A DNA stretch of 13,947 bases, from assembly GCA_027008885.1 (NCBI GenBank), contig JALVDQ010000108.1:1-13947 (forward strand). Reading direction: 5' to 3'. This document shows, piece after piece, positions 1 through 5,960 of this stretch. A model generated the notes under the pieces. The model saw nothing but the letters and a program-made list of their open reading frames with translations. It was not told the origin of the DNA and made no database searches. The DNA comes from Thiotrichaceae bacterium. Its GTDB lineage: Bacteria > Pseudomonadota > Gammaproteobacteria > Thiotrichales > Thiotrichaceae. The number at the start of each line of letters is the position of its first letter. Within the stretch, counting starts at the first letter, position 1. The position numbers were made by a program, and so were the translations under genes.

Positions 1-433
1 CACACAGGTCAGCTGCTACGGCAATAATCTTTTTATCTTTGTACTTTTCCTTTAAACGACGAATTTCATCATAGACATAGCTGGACTGAACCGGACTTCC
101 GCCGGGGCTATTGCAGCGCAAAACAATCCCTTTGGCTTTTTTATCTTGAAACGCATCCTGCAAGGCGGGAATGATATTGTCCGCACTCGCATCTGCACCC
201 TGCATAATAATCCCGTTAACATCAACAACCGCCGTGTATTCCCTGGCACTGGTGAATTTTCCATGTTTGTCAAAACTCGATCCAATAATTACCATGATCA
301 GCAACAGAAAAAGCAGCAGCGAGGCTAATTTAAAGAAAGTGCTCCAGCGACGCGCGCTACGCTGCTCCTGTATACCCGCCATTGCAACCTGCTTCAAGGC
401 TTCGATGGCTTGCTGGTTTTCATTATTTATCAT
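1..433 (-). CDS. sppA: Signal peptide peptidase SppA, short type, 5' part (runs off left edge)
   Basis: This is the first 144 codons of an S49-family serine protease, which in this family degrades cleaved signal peptides in the inner membrane. The frame has no stop and continues past base 1. Residues 1-31 are a polar, basic cytoplasmic N-terminus. Residues 32-52 form one membrane helix, followed by a periplasmic domain with VVDVNGIIMQG near 69-79 and the S49 signature NSPGGSPVQS at 108-117. The window ends at AVAADLC, just before the ASGGYY stretch expected to hold the catalytic serine, so neither catalytic residue can be checked. The start ATG is followed by a typical short-SppA N-terminus, and the ribosome site is weak. 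It lies downstream of ychF in the same direction but is separated by a repeat island. Short SppA versus another S49 membrane peptidase such as SohB is not fully settled, but the length of the N-terminus and the single anchor favour SppA. Confidence 0.88.
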   Translation of the reverse strand, partial: MINNENQQAIEALKQVAMAGIQEQRSARRWSTFFKLASLLLFLLLIMVIIGSSFDKHGKFTSAREYTAVVDVNGIIMQGADASADNIIPALQDAFQDKKAKGIVLRCNSPGGSPVQSSYVYDEIRRLKEKYKDKKIIAVAADLC

Positions 434-485
434 ATCTATCGTTTTCTAAATTCTCAAAAAAATGCTGGACGGATAATCTCATTGA

Positions 486-625
486 TACCCATCCCCCCCT
501 TTTTTTATATATTTTGGGGTAGTGGGTAGCCTGGATTAGCGTAGCGTAATCCAACAAAGTGCCACGATTTTGTCGGATTACGCTACACTCATCAACCTGC
601 AAATACAGATTTAAGCCACTACCCC
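486..625. repeat. Intergenic repeat island: box copy A plus foldback segment
   Basis: The ychF-sppA gap begins with copy A of a box (486-515: TACCCAT, a run of C, a run of T, then ATATATTTT) that recurs at 5356, 5570, 13605 and 13741. It is followed by a foldback segment. GGGGTAGTGG at 516-525 pairs perfectly with CCACTACCCC at 616-625. Inside, GTAGCGTAATCCAACA at 541-556 pairs with 571-586 at 15 of 16 positions. There is no T-run after the stem in the ychF direction, so it does not look like an ordinary terminator. No gene is seen between 434 and 632. Confidence 0.75.
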
Positions 626-632
626 GATATTT

Positions 633-1724
633 TTAAACATTAAAACGGAAATGCACCACATCGCCTTCCTGCAAGATATAGTCTTTGCCTTCCAGACGCC
701 ATTTTCCTGCATCTTTTGCGCCTTGCTCACCCTTGTACTTTATAAAGTCATCATAGGCAATCACTTCAGCACGAATAAATCCGCGTTCAAAGTCTGTATG
801 GATTTTGCCCGCACCATTGGGTGCTGTTGCCCCTTGATGAACCGTCCAGGCGCGCACTTCTTTTACCCCTGCGGTAAAAAAGGTTTGCAAATGCAGCAGT
901 TGATAACCGGCATTGATGACACGGTTGAGACCTGGCTCCGAGAGCCCCATTTCATCCAGAAACATTTGCAGTTCATCTTCTTCAAGGGTTGACATTTCTG
1001 CTTCCATTTCTGCTGAAACGGCAACCACTTCGGCGTTTTCTTTTGCTGCGATTTCTTTTACCGCATCAAGATACGGATTGTTTTCAAAACCATCTTCTGC
1101 GACATTGGCAACAAACAGGATGGGCTTAATCGTAATTAATTGCAGCTCTTTAATTAAGGGTTTGTCATTGTCATCAATTTCAACAGAGCGGGCAGAATTG
1201 CCTTCCGCCAGAGCTGCCTGAATTTTGTTAAAGAGTGCCAGTTGCGCAATCGCTTCCTTATTGCCTGATTTTGCCGTACGCTCTACCCGCTTGATGGCTT
1301 TTTCGACAGTATCAAGATCAGCCAGTGCCAGCTCGGTATTAATGGTATCAATGTCTGAAACTGGGTCGATTTTGCCATCAACATGCACCACATCATCGTT
1401 GTCAAAGCAGCGCACGACCTGTGCAATCGCATCGGTTTCACGAATATGCGAGAGGAATTTATTACCCAGCCCTTCGCCTGAAGCTGCGCCTTCGACCAGT
1501 CCGGCAATATCCACAAACTCCATTGTGGTTGGCAGACAACGCTCAGGATTAACAATTTTAGCCAGTTCATCCATGCGCGGATCAGGCACAGGAACAACCC
1601 CGACATTCGGCTCAATGGTACAGAACGGATAGTTTTCAGCGGCGATACCCGCTTTGGTTAACGCATTAAAAAGTGTTGATTTTCCTACATTCGGAAGCCC
1701 AACAATGCCACACTTAAATCCCAT
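633..1724 (-). CDS. ychF: Redox-regulated ATPase YchF (Obg family, OLA1-like)
   Basis: This is a cytoplasmic P-loop NTPase of the TRAFAC Obg family that associates with ribosomes and prefers ATP over GTP. It is 363 residues, the same length as the E. coli protein. Visible motifs are the P-loop GLPNVGKST at 8-16, the G3 motif DIAG near 71-75, and FVANVAED in place of the NKxD guanine motif, matching the NxxE form that gives the family its ATP preference. A C-terminal TGS domain ends in [17 protein letters not shown]. The ATG is preceded by AGGAAA at a suitable distance. It follows pth by 59 bp in the same direction, the usual gammaproteobacterial pairing, and probably shares its transcript. 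Nothing is unusual in the reading frame. Confidence 0.97.
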   Translation of the reverse strand: MGFKCGIVGLPNVGKSTLFNALTKAGIAAENYPFCTIEPNVGVVPVPDPRMDELAKIVNPERCLPTTMEFVDIAGLVEGAASGEGLGNKFLSHIRETDAIAQVVRCFDNDDVVHVDGKIDPVSDIDTINTELALADLDTVEKAIKRVERTAKSGNKEAIAQLALFNKIQAALAEGNSARSVEIDDNDKPLIKELQLITIKPILFVANVAEDGFENNPYLDAVKEIAAKENAEVVAVSAEMEAEMSTLEEDELQMFLDEMGLSEPGLNRVINAGYQLLHLQTFFTAGVKEVRAWTVHQGATAPNGAGKIHTDFERGFIRAEVIAYDDFIKYKGEQGAKDAGKWRLEGKDYILQEGDVVHFRFNV

Positions 1725-1783
1725 AGTATTTTCCTGTTAGAAGAGCCTGCTGCTTTTTGCCAAGTCTGCATGGTGTAATGTAT

Positions 1784-2368
1784 TCAGGTTTCAGTATGCA
1801 GGATATTCATTGCTTTTTGCCAATCCTTGTTTTCACCCGTAACGATCTTGTCCAGCACATCAAGCGCACGCTCAATGGCATGACGAATTTCAATCTCATC
1901 TGCCTGATTCGGGCGGGAGAGCACATAATCAACCACCTTGTTGCGGTCACCCGGATGCGCTATTCCAAAACGTAAACGCAAATAATCCTTGCTGATCTGC
2001 GCATGCAGGTCACGCAAGCCATTATGACCACCATGTCCACCGCCTTTTTTCAGGCGCACCGTGCCTGCGGGCAAATCCAGTTCATCATAGGCAACAAGCG
2101 TTTCCTGAGGATTGATCTTGTAAAATTTTGAAATCTGGTGCGCTGCCAAACCACTGCGGTTCATAAAGGTTGCTGGCTTTAGCAACCACACTGGCTGCCC
2201 GTTAATCATGGTTTTCGCCAGTTCACCTGAAAACTTGCTTTCTGTTTTAAAGCTTGCGCCATACTTTTCCGCAAGCGCGTCAAGAAACCAAAACCCGGCG
2301 TTGTGCCGGGTTTTGGAGTATTTATCGCCCGGATTACCCAGACCAATAATGAGCTTTATTGCCGCCAC
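1784..2368 (-). CDS. pth: Peptidyl-tRNA hydrolase, GTG start
   Basis: Pth hydrolyses the ester bond of peptidyl-tRNAs that fall off ribosomes and recycles the tRNA. The catalytic histidine is in TRHNAGFWF close to the N-terminus. The family motifs GLGNPG, FMNRSG, AYDELDLP and GGHGGHNGLR are all present in order. I chose the GTG at 2366-2368 because it gives AAIKLIIGLGNPG directly after the start and 194 residues, the length of the E. coli enzyme. An AGGTAG lies just upstream. The frame stays open to a TTG seven codons earlier (2389), which would add MLTQVAD with no family counterpart. It sits 48 bp after rplY and 59 bp before ychF, all in one direction. Confidence 0.95.
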   Translation of the reverse strand: MAAIKLIIGLGNPGDKYSKTRHNAGFWFLDALAEKYGASFKTESKFSGELAKTMINGQPVWLLKPATFMNRSGLAAHQISKFYKINPQETLVAYDELDLPAGTVRLKKGGGHGGHNGLRDLHAQISKDYLRLRFGIAHPGDRNKVVDYVLSRPNQADEIEIRHAIERALDVLDKIVTGENKDWQKAMNILHTET

Positions 2369-2416
2369 ATCAGCTACCTGAGTGAGCAATCAAAGCAATA
2401 TAAACACAGCCAGGCA

Positions 2417-3079
2417 TTACTCAGCCTCATCTCCTGCAGTTGTATCGGCATCATCTTCTGGCGCTGCATCTGCAACATCTTCATCTTCACTTGAAGCTGC
2501 TCTTGGCGCAACAATTGTAACGATTGCATGGTCATGGTCCTCACCATGTGCCAGCTCGGTTGAAACAACACCTTCTGGCAATTTAATATCAGACAGGTGC
2601 AATGAGTCACCAATATCAAGGTCTTGCAGATCGACTTCAATGTATTCAGGCAGGTTGCCAGGAAGACAGCTGACTTCAATATCAACGGCATTACGAATAA
2701 CCTGACCACCGCCCATTTTTACACCCTTGGCAGTTTCTTCATTGATGTAATGAAGTGGCAATACAACCGTCATTTCAACATCATCTCTGACGCGCTGCAA
2801 GTCAACGTGCAATACGAACGGTTTTGCAGGGTGACGTTGCAAATCACGCAAAAACACCTTCTGTGTTTTGCCTTCGAGTGTCAAATCAATAATCGCTGCA
2901 TAGAAAGCTTCATCTTGCAGATTGCGCATTAACTGGTTTTCAGGCAGTGTCAGTGACCATGCCGGACGACCCGCACCATAAAGTACCGCAGGGATTTTAT
3001 GCTCACGACGCAGGCGGCGGCTCGCACCTTTCCCCGTATCGCTACGCATCTCTGCGTCTAGTTTGTATGTAGTTGACAT
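2417..3079 (-). CDS. rplY: 50S ribosomal protein L25, long CTC/TL5 type
   Basis: This protein binds 5S rRNA in the large ribosomal subunit. At 220 residues it is the long form: an N-terminal L25 domain (about 1-95, with GKGASRRLRREHKIPAVLYG) followed by a TL5/CTC C-terminal beta domain (about 100-190, including LPEYIEVDLQDLDIGDSLHL). It ends in an acidic low-complexity tail of mainly D, E, A and S (about 195-220). The ATG at 3079 has GGAGAC at good spacing. An in-frame extension further upstream encodes MFIGFSPFYLETI with no family match and was dropped. It lies between prs and pth as in pseudomonads. The prs terminator and a second small hairpin with a T-run lie in its leader, so it may have partly separate control. 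Confidence 0.95.
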   Translation of the reverse strand: MSTTYKLDAEMRSDTGKGASRRLRREHKIPAVLYGAGRPAWSLTLPENQLMRNLQDEAFYAAIIDLTLEGKTQKVFLRDLQRHPAKPFVLHVDLQRVRDDVEMTVVLPLHYINEETAKGVKMGGGQVIRNAVDIEVSCLPGNLPEYIEVDLQDLDIGDSLHLSDIKLPEGVVSTELAHGEDHDHAIVTIVAPRAASSEDEDVADAAPEDDADTTAGDEAE

Positions 3080-3115
3080 AATTGTCTCCAGATAAAAAGG
3101 GCTAAACCCTATAAA

Positions 3116-3147
3116 CAAAAATGCAAAACCCGCGACCAGGTTTTGCA
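3116..3147 (-). terminator. Intrinsic terminator after prs, in the rplY leader
   Basis: A perfect 9-bp inverted repeat (TGCAAAACC at 3122-3130 with GGTTTTGCA at 3139-3147, 8-nt loop) is followed in the minus-strand direction by TTTTTG. It lies 88 bp past the prs stop and about 40 bp before the rplY start. A second, weaker hairpin follows at 3098-3110 (AGGG, 5-nt loop, CCCT) with its own T-run at 3094-3098. Either may end the prs transcript or attenuate read-through into rplY. Confidence 0.65.
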
Positions 3148-3235
3148 GTTAATACACTGTTGTTACAATAAAAGCATCATAACAACCGCGTTAATTTTTT
3201 AGCTATCATTCACTTTTATTAGTGCCATTCCCGAA

Positions 3236-4210
3236 CTAATCATCCAGAACATGTGCAAACAAATGACTCACCGATTCTTCCCGGTTGATACGATAAATGG
3301 TATCCGCAAGAATATCGGCGACAGAAAGCTGGCGGATTTTAGCACATTTTTTCGCATTGTCACTCAAAGGGATTGAATTAGTAATAACCACTTCATCCAG
3401 CATTGAGTTTTCAATATTATCAATCGCTGGTCCTGAAAAAACAGGATGCGTTGCATAGGCAATCACACGCTTTGCACCATGCTCTTTCAAAGCTTCTGCG
3501 GCATGACACAGGGTACCCGCTGTATCCACCAGATCATCAATAAGCACGCAGGTTTTGCCTTCAACATCACCAATAATGTGCATCACAGCCGAAACATTTG
3601 GCTCCGGGCGGCGTTTATCAATAATCGCCAGACCAGTATCACCACCAATGCTTTTTGTCATGGCGCGCGCTCTCACCACGCCACCAACATCTGGCGAGAC
3701 AATCACAAGGTCTTTGTAGTTCTTTTCGTTAATATCCCTGTACAGAACGGCAGAGGCATAAATATTATCGACCGGAAGATCAAAAAAGCCCTGAATCTGA
3801 TCAGAATGCAAATCAATTGTTAAAATTCTGTCAACACGGCTGGTTGATAACATATCAGCAACCAGCTTCGCCGAGATAGGAACACGCCGCGAACGCACCC
3901 GACGATCCTGGCGGGCATAACCATAATAGGGGATAACAGCCGTAATTCGCCCGGCAGAGGCTCGATACAGCGCATCAACCATAATCAGCAATTCCATCAG
4001 ATTATCATTGGTTGGCGCACAGGTAGGCTGGATCACAAAAACATCACGACCGCGCACATTTTCCAGAATTTCGATATGTGCTTCACCATCACTGAAGCGT
4101 GAAACGGTGCATTTCCCAAGGGTAATATCCAGTAACTCAGAAACTTCCCGGGAAAGATCCGGATTCGCGTTACCGCTGAAAATCATCATCCTGTTGTCAA
4201 GGTCTGACAT
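3236..4210 (-). CDS. prs: Ribose-phosphate pyrophosphokinase (PRPP synthetase)
   Basis: Prs converts ribose 5-phosphate and ATP to PRPP, the precursor of purines, pyrimidines, histidine, tryptophan and NAD. The protein is 324 residues from the ATG at 4210 (class I enzymes are about 315). It shows the flexible-loop and ATP region [17 protein letters not shown], the [10 protein letters not shown] metal/ATP segment with the catalytic histidine, the Lys-Arg segment AIIDKRRP, and the PRPP loop [18 protein letters not shown] lies 7 nt upstream of this ATG. A TTG two codons further out is less likely, and an internal Met-Met at residues 8-9 aligns better with the E. coli start. It is preceded by the strong terminator after tRNA-Gln, so it probably has its own promoter in the 60-bp gap, although I see no convincing consensus there. 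Confidence 0.97.
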   Translation of the reverse strand: MSDLDNRMMIFSGNANPDLSREVSELLDITLGKCTVSRFSDGEAHIEILENVRGRDVFVIQPTCAPTNDNLMELLIMVDALYRASAGRITAVIPYYGYARQDRRVRSRRVPISAKLVADMLSTSRVDRILTIDLHSDQIQGFFDLPVDNIYASAVLYRDINEKNYKDLVIVSPDVGGVVRARAMTKSIGGDTGLAIIDKRRPEPNVSAVMHIIGDVEGKTCVLIDDLVDTAGTLCHAAEALKEHGAKRVIAYATHPVFSGPAIDNIENSMLDEVVITNSIPLSDNAKKCAKIRQLSVADILADTIYRINREESVSHLFAHVLDD

Positions 4211-4270
4211 GATCAATCTCTTAGATAGACCAGAATCCGCATTAGTCTCACGAACTCAGGATAGAGTAAT

Positions 4271-4308
4271 AAAAAAATTGGCACGATATCACAAGATAAT
4301 CGTGCCAA
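4271..4308 (-). terminator. Strong intrinsic terminator after tRNA-Gln
   Basis: TTGGCACGAT (4278-4287) pairs perfectly with ATCGTGCCAA (4299-4308) across an 11-nt loop. The minus strand then reads seven T residues (4271-4277). It begins 10 bp past the 3' end of the tRNA, so it should close the ispE/tRNA-Gln transcript before prs. Confidence 0.88.
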
Positions 4309-4317
4309 CATAGAATA

Positions 4318-4392
4318 TGGCTGGGGCGGTAGGACTCGAACCTACGCATGCTGAGATCAAAACCCAGAGCCTTACCACTTGGCGACGCCCCA
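4318..4392 (-). tRNA. tRNA-Gln (anticodon TTG)
   Basis: A 75-nt cloverleaf with encoded CCA. The acceptor stem TGGGGCG (4386-4392) pairs perfectly with CGCCCCA (4322-4328), followed by discriminator G and CCA. The anticodon arm is CTGGG, loop TTTTGAT, CTCAG, with one G-T pair, and reads TTG for glutamine. The T arm contains GGTTCGAGTCC. The sequence resembles E. coli tRNA-Gln in its acceptor and D arms. Its place between ispE and prs is the same as in pseudomonads. It probably matures from an ispE read-through transcript, since only 38 bp separate it from the ispE stop. Confidence 0.96.
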
Positions 4393-4401
4393 ATAATTTC
4401 A

Positions 4402-4432
4402 AGAGTCTCTCCGACTCAACCCCAGAGACTCT
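4402..4432 (-). other. Hairpin between ispE stop and tRNA-Gln
   Basis: AGAGTCTCT (4402-4410) pairs perfectly with AGAGACTCT (4424-4432) across 13 nt. The ispE stop codon lies at 4431-4433, so the stem starts inside it. The minus strand after the stem reads TTGAAATTATT, too poor in T for a good terminator. Its place suggests a processing or stabilising structure that separates ispE mRNA from the tRNA. That role is inferred. Confidence 0.6.
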
Positions 4433-5303
4433 AATAACGGCTAAAAAACGCCTGCAAGGGCGATACATTAACTCCCTTTGCAACAAAGCCCTGCCACTGC
4501 CTGTTTTCTGGCAACTGGCTCAAGACCTGTCTGGCGCTTGCTTCACTCTCAAAAGAAGCAAACAGGCAACTACCTGTTCCTGTTAAGCGTGCCGCAGAGA
4601 AATTCGACAACCAGTCCAGCGCATCGGCGATTTCCTGATACCTGTTTCTCACCACTGCTTCAAAAACATTGGACACCTGTTGCAAATTTTTCTCGACATC
4701 AGAGCCTTCAAGAAAGCGCGCTATTTTGATAGGTTCGCAGTCGCGTGTCAATCCCTGATCAGCAAAAATTTCAGCCGTTGAGACAAAAACTTCAGGATGA
4801 AGCACCAAAAACCACTTTTCAGGCAACTCAATCGGGGTCAATTGCTCACCGACCCCCTCAGCCCAGGCTGAAAAACCATGAATAAAAACGGGAACATCAG
4901 CCCCCAAACTTAAACCGATCTCCGCAAGTGCCTGCGTATCAAGCCCGCAATCCCACAATTTATTCAAACCCGTTAAAACCGTAGCCGCATCGGAACTACC
5001 ACCGCCGATTCCACCGCCAACAGGGAGTATTTTTTGAATCGACAAATCAACCCCCAAAGAAGTTTGAGTTTCTGCCTGCAAGCGCCGCGCAGCCCTTACA
5101 CACAAATCCGATTCTGCTGGAATATGCTCCAGACCTTTAATGCGCTGAATTTTTCCATCATGCCGCCGCCTCAAAGTGATTTTATCCGAATAATCCAGAA
5201 ACTGGAAGATCGTTTGCAGCAGATGATAGCCATCCTCACGCCGCCCGGTAATACGCAGAAACAAATTAAGCTTGGCAGGGGCTGGAAGTGTTAGCTGGTT
5301 CAA
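4431..5303 (-). CDS. ispE: 4-diphosphocytidyl-2-C-methyl-D-erythritol kinase, TTG start
   Basis: IspE phosphorylates CDP-ME in the non-mevalonate (MEP) route to isoprenoid precursors. It belongs to the GHMP kinase family. All three family motifs are visible in 290 residues: PAPAKLNLFLRITGRREDGY near the N-terminus (substrate lysine and tyrosine region), the glycine-rich ATP loop PVGGGIGGGSSDAA around 90-106, and LTGTGSCLFASF near the C-terminus. The start is TTG at 5301-5303, supported by GAGGA six bases upstream and by alignment of the first motif. No ATG exists in a suitable place. In related genomes lolB usually lies just upstream. Here the upstream DNA is a repeat field, so the promoter of ispE must lie in or beyond those repeats. 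Confidence 0.96.
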   Translation of the reverse strand: MNQLTLPAPAKLNLFLRITGRREDGYHLLQTIFQFLDYSDKITLRRRHDGKIQRIKGLEHIPAESDLCVRAARRLQAETQTSLGVDLSIQKILPVGGGIGGGSSDAATVLTGLNKLWDCGLDTQALAEIGLSLGADVPVFIHGFSAWAEGVGEQLTPIELPEKWFLVLHPEVFVSTAEIFADQGLTRDCEPIKIARFLEGSDVEKNLQQVSNVFEAVVRNRYQEIADALDWLSNFSAARLTGTGSCLFASFESEASARQVLSQLPENRQWQGFVAKGVNVSPLQAFFSRY

Positions 5304-5309
5304 ATCTTG

Positions 5310-5314
5310 TCCTC
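5310..5314 (-). promoter_or_regulatory. Ribosome binding site deciding the TTG start of ispE
   Basis: The minus strand reads GAGGA, then six bases (CAAGAT), then the TTG codon. This strong site makes the TTG credible as the true start. Confidence 0.7.
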
Positions 5315-5355
5315 GCCACTACTGGCAATTATTTTCAGGTAATCACCTTTATTAT

Positions 5356-5387
5356 TACCCATCCCCCCTGTTTTTTATATATTTTTT
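5356..5387. repeat. Box copy B
   Basis: TACCCAT, six C, TG, six T, ATATA and a T-run. It is the same sequence as the copies at 486, 5570, 13605 and 13741 apart from differences in the lengths of the C and T runs. It is followed by GCGTAGGGTTGGT, like the GCGCAGGATTGGT after copy D at 13605. Confidence 0.8.
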
Positions 5388-5389
5388 GC

Positions 5390-5456
5390 GTAGGGTTGGT
5401 GCAGCCATGCGCAACTAACCGAATCTGGTTGGTTGCGTAGACTCCACCAACCCTAC
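5390..5456. repeat. Nested hairpin segment of the repeat field
   Basis: GTAGGGTTGGTG (5390-5401) pairs perfectly with CACCAACCCTAC (5445-5456). Inside, CGCAACTAACC pairs with GGTTGGTTGCG at 10 of 11 positions. This gives a long two-stage foldback of 67 bp. It has no coding signal and looks like a REP/MITE-type short repeat wedged between box copy B and the heptamer array. Confidence 0.75.
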
Positions 5457-5466
5457 AACTACATGC

Positions 5467-5571
5467 TCTGTCTTCTGTCTTCTGTCCTCTGTCTTCTGTC
5501 CTCTGTCCTCTGTCCTCTGTCTTCTGTCCTCTGTCTTCTGTCCTCTGTCCTCTGTCCTCTGTCTTCTGCCA
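5467..5571. repeat. Heptanucleotide tandem array, 14 full units
   Basis: Fourteen uninterrupted copies of TCTGTCY (98 bp, 5467-5564) are followed by a degenerate unit TCTGCCA (5565-5571). Y is T or C. From unit 2 the last base runs T C T C C C twice and then T, so a 42-bp block (5474-5515) is exactly repeated at 5516-5557. The array starts after ACTACATGC and ends at box copy C. A short array with the same flanks lies at 13711-13739. Because 7 is not a multiple of 3 and the unit lacks stops, it creates spurious open frames with TEDRGQ-like repeats. Confidence 0.95.
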
Positions 5572-5599
5572 CCCATCCCCCCTGTTTTTATATATTTTT
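5570..5599. repeat. Box copy C
   Basis: CACCCAT, C-run, TG, T-run, ATATATTTTT directly after the heptamer array. It is followed by GGGTAGTGTAGCC, which resembles the sequence after copy A at 486-515. Confidence 0.75.
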
Positions 5600-5652
5600 G
5601 GGTAGTGTAGCCGTGTACTAAAAAACAAAATACGGAAGCAATGGTTAGCAAT

Positions 5653-5750
5653 GCGCCACCTCGTGTTTCGCATACTCAATGCAGGGCGTTACAAACGGGA
5701 CGCTGGAGCGTCCGGGCTGCGTTCCCACGTGGAACATGGGAACGAGAAAA
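5653..5750. repeat. 32-bp shared segment plus two short hairpins
   Basis: Bases 5653-5684 match 13670-13701 at 27 of 32 positions (core GTTTCGCATACTCAA). Two compact hairpins follow. GGACGCT (5698-5704) pairs with AGCGTCC (5707-5713) over a 2-nt loop. CGTTCCCA (5720-5727) pairs with TGGGAACG (5737-5744). The second resembles a short repeat that I recall being common in gammaproteobacterial genomes. No gene is supported here. Confidence 0.65.
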
Positions 5751-5799
5751 AATTTCGTTTCCTGTTTTTTGATATTCAAGGCATTACGACGGGAGCATA

Positions 5800-5960
5800 A
5801 GAGCCTGTCTGAAAATATGAGTCGTAGCGAGGGAAAGCTGGTTTGAGCTAGATTTTTTATCAATTTGAGGCGAATAGTTGTTCTATTTGACGAAAATTGA
5901 GGGAAAATCTAGCCAAATTCAGCTTTTCCGCAGTAGATTCACTATTCTCAAACAGGCTCC
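5800..5960. mobile_element. Foldback MITE-like element abutting rpfC
   Basis: The ends are inverted repeats: GAGCCTGTCTGAAAATA (5801-5817) against TATTCTCAAACAGGCTC (5943-5959), 15 of 17 matching. Pairing continues inward (GGGAAAGCTG and CTAGATTTT on the left against CAGCTTTTCC and AAAATCTAG on the right), so almost the whole 161 bp can fold back. TA dinucleotides flank both sides (5798-5799 and 5961-5962), as expected for a TA target duplication. No transposase frame is present, so it would be non-autonomous. The family is unassigned. An IS5- or IS630-type parent would fit TA targets, but this is inference. Confidence 0.7.

Noticed and set aside
2374..2709. Open frames overlapping rplY on either strand
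   Set aside because: They lie inside a clear ribosomal protein gene, lack ribosome sites and have repetitive composition copied from the acidic tail.
4318..4392. tRNA-Gln as an integration (att) site
   Set aside because: No second copy of its 3' end, integrase or phage gene is seen in the window, and the tRNA sits in its ancestral place.
5467..5571. Possible CRISPR array
   Set aside because: The 7-bp units are directly adjacent with no spacers, and there are no cas genes in the window.
5335..5679. Open frames on the minus strand with TEDRGQ/TEDRGQK peptide repeats
   Set aside because: They arise only because the 7-bp tandem unit has no stops and reads through all frames. There is no ribosome site, and the flanks are box repeats.
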